The notes below the pieces were generated by a model that saw only the letters and a program-made list of their open reading frames with translations, was not told the DNA's origin and ran no database searches. DNA of 16,616 nucleotides, from contig JAAAUF010000900.1 of the NCBI GenBank assembly GCA_015499985.1, forward strand, positions 1 through 16,616, written 5' to 3'. The position numbers were made by a program, and so were the translations under genes. Source of the stretch: Haplosporangium gracile (Eukaryota; Mortierellomycota; Mortierellomycetes; Mortierellales; Mortierellaceae). Positions 9,901-16,616 of this stretch are shown piece by piece (position 1 is the first letter of the stretch; each line of letters begins with the position of its first letter).

Positions 9901-11896
9901 CTTGTGCTTATACAGGATGGGACGGCCCTGCATAGCCATAGGCAACTCGGCCTGGGAGATCAAAGCGTTGAACAGAAGAGCAAAGAACAAAACACCTCCA
10001 CGGGTGAAGGTACCGGTGGCATCGGTCTTCAGCTTGAAGAAGACGGATCCGACAATGATGGCCTTGATGACATTCGAGGCGTAACGGGAGATGACCGAGG
10101 TCATGTCACCACGGGTGAGTTGGACCTGACGCACAGTCAAGGCCTTGACCTGACCAACAAATGAGATGGTGTAGGGGTTCTTGACCGAGACGTGCTTCTG
10201 CTTGACCTGCTTGGCAGCCTCCTTGAAGTGAGCGACAGGGTTCTGCTCGTTGACCGAGGCCTGGTACTCGACACGCTGCTTCTCGACGTCAGTGTAGAAG
10301 GCCGAGGACTTGAAGGCATCCTCAAACTGCTTGGAGGTCTGGGGAATGCGACCCTCGAAACCAGCGCGGGCCTTGCGCTCATGGGAGTCAGTAACGGCAG
10401 TCAGGAAGTCAGCGGTGGTCTGACGAGCGGGGCAGTCAAAGCCAAGGTCGATAAAGTACTGGCGGGCCTGGTTAGCGGGACCAAAGTAGATGCAGCGACC
10501 CTCATAGAGAAGCAAGGTCTTATCAAAGAGATCATAAATGTTCTCAGACTAAGCGAAAAAGTAAAGTAAGCCAATAAGTTAGTTACTGTTGTTTGATCAT
10601 GTATCACAGCGACTCGTTCACAAAAAAAAAAAAAACTTACGGCCTGGTAGATGGAGACCATGGTGGCCTTGGACATCAAGTTAGTCATGACACGAAGAGA
10701 CTTGACATAGTCGAGAGCCGAGGAGGCATCGAGACCACGGGTGGAGCCATCCCACATGTTGATGGAGGAGCGGGTGGCCATCTGCTCGGCAATCGAGAGA
10801 CGCTTGCGCTCTCCTCCGGAGACACCACGGATGAAGGCGTTTCCGACGACGGTCTCGACCTGCTTGGTCAAGCCGTACATCTTGGTGAGGACGTCCAAGA
10901 ACTCGTCGACGAACTGCTTCTTGTGGGCCTGCTCGGGAATACGCTTGCCAGGAGTCTTAGTCTTCAAGGCGGTGGTCAAAGTCTGACGAACAGTCAAGGT
11001 GGGGTAATGGAAATCATCTATTTTGAAAAAAAAGGAATGACGTTAATTTTCATGGCTCACATCATCACAAACAAATGCGCACAGACAGAGAGCAGACAAA
11101 AAGAAAAAAGTAGTGTTTGTTTACCTTCTTGGTTGTACAAGACTTCACCGCGGTGGTGGTCGCGGATCTCCTCGGCAGAGAAGGGACCATAGGTCACTTC
11201 ACCTTCGACACCCTTGTAGTTCTTGCGGTCGTTGGCGAGGACACGCAAGAGGGTTGAGCATCCAGCACCGGGACGACCGAGAACCAGGATCATTTCACCG
11301 TCCTTGCAGAAACCGTTCATGGGATGGAGAATGGTGCGGCTGATGGACCTGGGGGCAGACTCGGACTTGGAGAAGGCCTTCTTGGCCCAGAAGTAAGGAT
11401 TGATGAGGTTGGAGAGCCCAATGAAGGGATCACCAAAGTCCTTGATGTATTGGGCTCCGACGCCCTCGCCGGTGACCTCGAGGTTCTCCCAGGCAACACC
11501 GAGGTTGCGGCGCTTGATGCCGGCATCCTCGGCACGGGGAATAACGTCCTTGAGGTAGTTGGTCAGATCGAAATCCATGCCGTCGTTGGTAGTCTTTTCG
11601 CCGGTCTGGGTGCGGTAAAGGGACGAGCGACGAGTGAGCTGGCGCTCGAGCTTCTTGAAGTCCTTCTCGGCGCCAACGACGTTGACGCGGGATGGGCCTT
11701 CACCCCAGCGACCGCTGACGGCATCCTCGTAGGTACCGGTTTCGGAATGGGTGTCCTCGTCGTCGTCGATCTCAGCCTTTTCGTTGTTGAAGGCGATGAC
11801 GGTGTCGTGTGGTTGTTGGTAGGATACGTTGCGCAAGATACCTGTGGGTTGCTTGGCTTCTGGTGCACCCAAAGTGTGTTCACTTGGGTTCGACAT
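6993..11896 (-). CDS. PDR-type (ABCG) full-size ABC transporter, five exons
   Basis: Exons from the start are 11896-11125, 11017-10641, 10548-9703, 9589-7858 and 7747-6993. The introns (107, 92, 113 and 110 nt) all run GT to AG, and the joined frame is 1493 residues without a stop. The order is NBD1-TMD1-NBD2-TMD2, typical of fungal PDR pumps. NBD1 has Walker A GRPGAGCST (207-215), signature VSGGE (323-327), a divergent Walker B region WDGSTRGLD (346-354) and Tyr381 in place of the H-loop His. Membrane spans of TMD1 lie at about 535-665, 680-715 and 784-802, with Cys732 and Cys752 in an outer loop. NBD2 has Walker A GSSGAGKTT (905-913), a divergent signature ISVEERKR (1012-1019), Walker B LLFLDEP (1032-1038) and His1069. 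TMD2 fills about 1200-1493, with a Cys-rich final outer loop (CQYCQY). The predicted role is ATP-driven export of hydrophobic compounds or lipids at the plasma membrane; the substrate is not determinable. The start has G at -3. No damage is seen. Confidence 0.95.
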
Positions 11897-12310
11897 GGCG
11901 AGATTGGATTTTCAGTGTAAAGAGGATAGAATAAGGTATGTATATGCGTAGTGGAGCAGAGGTTGTGAGTGAAAGTGGTAGGTGCGTGAGATGTGCTTAG
12001 TAAACAAAGCAAAAAAAGGAGAGTGGGGAGTTGGTTTTGGGTAAAGAAGGTATGAATGAAAATGCAAGAGAGATTAGAATAAAAAAGAGGTATGTGCAGA
12101 TGGTATAAAGCAAGAGCAAAGGGAGGGATGGTGGGTAGAATACAAAAAGTGAAGTGGGAACTAAAGAAGAAAAAGAGGCAAAAAGAACAAAAAGAAAAGG
12201 AAGGAAATGATGAAGAAGAAGAAGAGAGAAAAAAAAAAGAGAAAAGGGAGGATGAGAAGGGCTATCTTTTATACCTTTTAGTCTCGTACTATCGGTGCTC
12301 ATTTCTCCCA
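11897..12310 (-). promoter_or_regulatory. Leader and promoter of the PDR transporter
   Basis: On the minus strand the 400 bases before the start codon are strongly pyrimidine-rich, including long CTT/TTC runs around 12140-12250. A TATAAAAG motif read on the minus strand lies at 12266-12273, about 370 nt before the ATG. This would mean a long leader if it is the TATA box. I found no clear PDR response element (TCCGYGGA-like). Confidence 0.45.
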
Positions 12311-12874
12311 TGGGTATCGTTTACCCTTGTGTCCTTCTCGGCAATTGTATGCCCGTGTGTACTGTGCACTAGGTGATTCCCCTCTCCCCTCCCATCGGAC
12401 TCTAGAAAACCTTGCCCACCAGGATTTGGACGATGATGATATGAGATATGGGTGTGTGTGTCGGGGATAAAAAATAATATCAGACGTACAAAAATTTCTG
12501 ATCAGTAATTATTCAGTTCAATTCAATCACTTATTATTTTCGGCTCTCGTATTTCCGGGATATACACACAGGCAGCAGACAACGGCGACGATCTGTCATT
12601 TCAGACACACCAAACGATAACGAGCAAACATACACAACAATAAAAAACAAGGAACGACAAGGGAACGGCAAGGGAACAACGAGTGAACCACGGCCCATTG
12701 ACAATCGATAACTGCAGGTACAAAAAACAACATCCATTACTACTGTTACTTCCCTCCCTTTTCTTCTCCTCTCTTTAATCCCTCGCCTTTTCCCCATCCC
12801 TTTCTTGTCTTCGCTCATTCTTTCTTTTCGTTCTCTTTTGTCTTGCACTCTAATCCTCGCACAATTTGAACAAG

Positions 12875-12952
12875 ATGCAAGACTCTGATTGCTCATCTTC
12901 CCCTGTGCCCGCCTGTCTTCCTAAAGATAAAGTAGCCTCTCCCTCTCTCTAA
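12875..12952 (+). other. Candidate 25-codon small ORF after a pyrimidine-rich leader
   Basis: ATG after CAAG (A at -3) opens MQDSDCSSSPVPACLPKDKV and closes at TAA 12950-12952. It follows about 120 nt of C/T-rich sequence like the leaders of the two real genes here. It could be an upstream ORF of an unseen transcript, or chance. There is no family resemblance. Confidence 0.15.
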
Positions 12953-13578
12953 AATTCTAATGGGTAAACATCTCCCGGTCAAAAAGATTTCCGACAAATC
13001 GTCATTTACCTTACTGTGCAACCTTTGCCCCCTCCCTCGTTTCCTTTGAGTTCACCTTGACCATTTCTAATCCTCAGTCTACTCTTCCTCGCCCTTTTGG
13101 ATGTGTTCACTCTTCATCCTTACTCATAATTAATTTTCTCCAGTGCAGTCTTGCTGTCTTTGTACTGCGTTATCATGAACAAAAGCTCATCCCATCCCAT
13201 TCCCTCCTAACCCACATTTTCCCACATACACCTTATGCAACCGTTGTGCACCAACTCCATCTAGGCTGCCGCAAGATGCATACTTCAGAAGAAAACAGGA
13301 AAAGGACAATAACGGTCATTGCGCTTCATCTCACAATGATTAACAATGAGTCAAGGCACGCTTTGTTGGGCTGGAGTTATTCTTTGCACAATAAACAAAG
13401 ACCCCACAGAACGCCGCGACTGCCAAAAAAAAAAAAAAAAGTCGAAACAGATAGCAATTGGGATGAGGAACCATGCGAATAGAGGGGGAAAAACAACAAG
13501 GTCGGTGGTCGGGATCCTGTGCTGCACAGTTAAAATTATCCGAGAGGGGGATTAGGAGTAACGGTTTGGAGTGAGGCT

Positions 13579-13611
13579 CACACACACATACACACACACA
13601 CACACATACAC
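13579..13611. repeat. (CA)n microsatellite
   Basis: CA dinucleotides are repeated with two TA interruptions. The opposite strand gives the run of Val-Cys codons in a spurious minus-strand ORF. Confidence 0.9.
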
Positions 13612-15213
13612 GCAACTATTCAACAAATAAATGTTTCCAGCAGGGTGTAATATGAGCACCAGCTGTGCATGTGTATACGATATGTACTATGGTGCCTCAA
13701 AAATAGATAGTATTCGCAGTGAAAGAAAAGCAAATAAACTCTACTGGGATAACCCACTAACCCACCGACAATTTAACAAAAGATCGCCCAGTGTATGCGA
13801 ATGAGAATGAAATAGAAACCCCTCAACATGCACAAGAGAGGTAGAGTGAAAGAGAGTCAAGCAAGGTAAATAGTTGATTTTTGGTCAGGGACCTCATATC
13901 AATGTGGCGCCACAAGGTGGCGAAAGGGAAATATGTTTGTCCTTCTGGATGCCAAGTGAACCGATGGCCCAAGGGGACCAGGGGTCCGATAGGAAGAATG
14001 CAACCGAAACGAAGAAGAAACGTGCAGGAATAGCGATTTATTGGGCTGTTTGTGAGCTTCAGATGTATGTAGAGGATACACGAGGAGCAAAAGGATGAGA
14101 TAGGCAATGGGGTGTTCCTGTGGACCGATGGGAACAAAATAAGAAAAAAGGGGCGCCAATTGCTCCAGAAAACACTGAATGAGCCATCATTCTCTTGCTA
14201 AACCACCATTGCTTTCATTACTCAGCAGCTCAAGGGCGCTGGGACATCTCAAATCCCGAAAGTGGGGTGTTGGGAGGGGAGAGTGGGAGAGGAGCGAGAG
14301 AGAGTAATCAAATGTGTGAAGTTCATATCCCGCTCATTATTGTACATGTACTGAACTAACTGTGGAAGACAAAAAGACGAACCAACAAAAAGTGAGAAAG
14401 AGATTTGCGTTATTTTCCTTTTTTTTTTTTTTCCTTCGTTCACGTTGTGGCTGTTGAGCACTTTAATGAGACGGGTGGAAGGCGGGGCACTTCTATTTGT
14501 TGGTCCTTGGGTTCATTTCTTTGCCTTTTTCTTCGAAATAGAATCCACTTTCCCACCTTTATTTTTCATTACTTCGCTCTGATAAGATTGAAAAAAAAAG
14601 GACACACTCTCCTTGAACGATGATGGTCTCTTCTTTTTCCTGTCTTATTCAACAGATGTAACACATTCACCTCAGGGACCATTGCGCAGGATAGATACTC
14701 AGCCATACACCCTCTTGTTAATCGGCCATAACGTTGTTCCATTCTCACTTTTTTTTATGAATGAATCACTTCTTCCACTTCCCCGTGGCAACAATGTGGT
14801 GGTGTTTCTTAATTGGCGTGCTGGGAGGTGGTTGGGGGTGAGTAACGCTGAGTTATCCGTATGCTGAAAATAATGAGGAAATTCACTGTTTCAAGGAATA
14901 TCGGGCATGGATTTATCCCCGCTCTATCTTATTTTATTTCTTTGAGTTTGGATGGTCGACATCGTACATGTTTCTCGATCGCATCCCCCTTTTTTCGTTT
15001 TCTATTCTTTTCTCTTCAAGTTGACGTGATCGGGGTTGACTGACAGGCAAATAGACAGGCATAGAGGCGAGATAAACAATCAGACTGACAGACGTGCCAT
15101 CGTACCCATTCCTATGTCCCCTGTCACTCTTCGGTCCTTTCTTCATTCCGTGGGTAATTGCTGGCTGTTGCACAAAGGAATCATCGTAAACTGCTATGGC
15201 ACCAGTCAACATT

Positions 15214-15230
15214 GGGGGGGGGGGGGGGGG
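15214..15230. repeat. Run of 17 G
   Basis: Seventeen consecutive G on the plus strand are followed by AGGG. The exact length in the assembly is uncertain because long homopolymers are error-prone. Confidence 0.9.
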
Positions 15231-15575
15231 AGGGTATTGCGAAGCGATGACGCCCATTGTTTGCGATACTATTTTTGTTTTATTTCTTTTTCCTTTTCCA
15301 GTTGCTTTGCACAATGGTGGGCATCAGTATCACTCATGGCGATTCCTTCTGTGTCTTCAACACCTCCCGTTGGGTTGACAAAGCAAAATAAAGAAGGAAT
15401 GGGGCGATTAAGCTCCAAGAAAGAGTAAGAGGGACGGATAATTTTCGTCCGTGAGATTCGTTGTGAGCGTCATTGGACAGCCATGGGAGAGATGAGGGAG
15501 CGGAGGGAAGAATTATTTCCGGAAGAGGTTTCCCCATTTGGATATCATTTTCTGAATCAAACACTTACAAAGTAC

Positions 15576-15619
15576 GTAGACATGCCCACACTAATGCTGA
15601 TTGGGTTCTGCATGTCTAC
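15576..15619. repeat. Perfect 10-bp inverted repeat (hairpin)
   Basis: GTAGACATGC (15576-15585) and GCATGTCTAC (15610-15619) are exact inverted copies separated by 24 nt. Inside the loop, CCA and TGG could extend pairing after a small bulge. It could be a structured RNA element, a protein-binding site or chance. No T-run follows that would suggest a terminator. Confidence 0.6.
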
Positions 15620-15916
15620 CCTTCATTTGAGCAGCACCCTTGATATACGACCTATATCCCGGGGGAACATCAATTAGCTTATCTGCCTCAAGCGCATCGA
15701 CCACCACAAGAAGCAAACAAATAAACAAATTGTCATCGACCTCCGTTTACCTTTTATTATTCACATTCTGCCCTTTTTTCTATTACTGTAGCTATTCTCT
15801 CCACGAGGCGCTGTCTCGTCCTCTTGCTCTCTTTTATCCGCCGATTGACGTTTTTTACCCTTTACCTTTAGTTCACACAAATAAGCTCAAACTGCACGAA
15901 AATATTGTTTCTTGCT

Positions 15917-16018
15917 AGAGAGAGAGTGAGAGAGAGAGGCGATTAAAGGGCTAAAAATTGTCTTCTATATTTCGTTCCCGTCCACTCTCTCTCTCTCACA
16001 CACGCTCTGTCTCTCTCT
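15917..16018. repeat. (GA)n and (CT)n tracts in inverted arrangement
   Basis: An AG/GA tract at 15917-15939 is followed at 15985-16018 by CT-rich repeats with a CACACA interruption. The two tracts are complementary and could fold back over about 45 nt. Confidence 0.7.
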
Positions 16019-16545
16019 TTGTATGTACCGTTCGTAGTAATTCTCGATAGTAACTGAAAACGACCAGCCCACTTCTTTTAATGTGCTTCACTTTCTCCCT
16101 GCAGTTCTCACAAAAAACGAGATCAAACAACCTGAAAAACATGCATTGTGAACGAGTTAGAGTTAAAGGTTGCGAATGCTTTTCGCTCACTACTGATCTT
16201 GCGTTTCGAAACAAAAGATTTATTACTTGCTTTTGACCATTGCCTTTCTTTGTTTGCTTCTTCTAACTATACCAGACCTATCAAAAGAGCCATTTAGCTT
16301 CCTGCCTTTCTGTTACTTACACTTTTGTTCCGTTTCCTCATGCAACAGACATAGCGCTGCCTTTTCTCTCTCCTCTCCGTGCTAGTTACACCCAAGAGTC
16401 AGACACCGCTGATCAAAAAGAGAGAGGGGAAAGGAGGGTCCAGACAAATCAAGTTACTTATGGTAGAATATCAATCCGCTCTTTTTCATTCCTAATCTTC
16501 GCTTTAGGCACCAATCTGAACATCCTGTCCCACCTTGTGGGGATG

Positions 16546-16556
16546 AAAAAAAAAAA
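16546..16556 (-). terminator. Pol III oligo-T terminator of the tRNA gene
   Basis: Eleven A on the plus strand read as eleven T on the minus strand, starting 6 nt beyond the tRNA discriminator base. This is a strong RNA polymerase III stop. Confidence 0.85.
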
Positions 16557-16562
16557 GAACAA

Positions 16563-16616
16563 TGGAGAATGAGAGACTTGAACTCCCGACCTTCCGCTTT
16601 GGAGACGGACGCGCTG
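16563..16616 (-). tRNA. tRNA-Trp (CCA), 5' part outside the window
   Basis: Read on the minus strand, the visible part includes the anticodon stem TCCGT/GCGGA around the loop CTCCAAA, which places CCA at positions 34-36 (Trp). The T arm GGGAG-TTCAAGT-CTCTC contains the B box. The 3' acceptor strand ATTCTCC is followed by discriminator A. No intron lies next to the anticodon. The acceptor 5' strand and most of the D arm (A box) are cut off by the window edge. The CCA tail is not encoded, as expected for a eukaryotic nuclear tRNA. Confidence 0.9.

Larger units (their letters stand above)
12311..16545. other. 4.2-kb stretch without a supportable protein gene
   Basis: Both strands were read. ORFs are short (under about 145 codons), lack family motifs and mostly translate low-complexity C/T, A/G or CA sequence. 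The plus strand is pyrimidine-rich in several long patches (about 12735-12850, 12895-12960, 15740-15880, 16210-16400). These resemble promoter or leader DNA of genes in this genome. It may be a long regulatory interval or contain noncoding transcripts; the sequence alone does not decide. Confidence 0.45.

Noticed and set aside
4343..12440. Shared TTTGGACGATGAT string near 4349 and 12426
   Set aside because: A 13-base match between two intergenic sites is weak, and the flanks do not extend it.
12433..12500. Possible C/D box snoRNA (ATGATGA ... CTGA)
   Set aside because: The box motifs are present at a plausible distance, but the flanks do not pair as a terminal stem and no C'/D' boxes are clear.
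12534..12896. 120-codon minus-strand ORF with Arg/Lys-rich sequence
   Set aside because: The sequence is a by-product of A/G-rich DNA opposite a C/T-rich stretch. There is no motif and no splice context.
13057..13482. 141-codon plus-strand ORF
   Set aside because: It has no recognisable motif, unremarkable codon use, and runs through a 16-A homopolymer. It is probably chance.
13823..14159. Overlapping ORFs on both strands around 13823-14159
   Set aside because: None has family-like sequence or a clear leader. The overlapping open frames have no supporting signal.

Overview
The window looks like nuclear DNA of a filamentous fungus. It carries a pleiotropic-drug-resistance (PDR) ABC transporter with four short GT-AG introns (92-113 nt), an intron-less F-box gene, pyrimidine-rich leaders, and a eukaryotic tRNA gene with a B box and an oligo-T stop. 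The F-box protein style and the PHBH-like FAD monooxygenase relic suggest an early-diverging lineage such as Mortierellomycota. That placement is an inference from protein flavour, not a proof.

Layout from left to right. About 192-1483 (+) is a decayed FAD-dependent monooxygenase with two nonsense codons and several frame changes. It converges tail to tail on 1542-3803 (-), an intact 753-residue F-box protein. From 3804 to 6990 there is no intact gene. This stretch holds a broken spliced gene of unknown family (about 4401-5632), a 156-bp near-perfect palindromic MITE with TA ends inserted in that gene (5117-5272), a C-rich tract, and two blocks of TCGAAT/ATTCGA repeats in opposite orientation (6034-6192 and 6372-6550). 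From 6993 to 11896 (-) is a complete five-exon PDR transporter of 1493 residues, followed upstream by its purine/pyrimidine-asymmetric leader and promoter. From about 12310 to 16545 I find no supportable protein gene, only microsatellites, a 17-G run, a hairpin and pyrimidine-rich stretches. The window ends inside a tRNA-Trp(CCA) gene (-).

The two intact protein genes have no evident joint function. The transporter is expected in the plasma membrane exporting hydrophobic compounds. The F-box protein is expected to be a substrate adaptor of an SCF ubiquitin ligase. The left third shows genome decay: two degenerate genes, one split by a transposon-like palindrome, beside low-complexity repeat. 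I did not find a convincing new multi-gene system. The most unusual object is the unidentified relic gene whose reading frame becomes continuous across the MITE only when the element is removed down to one TA.
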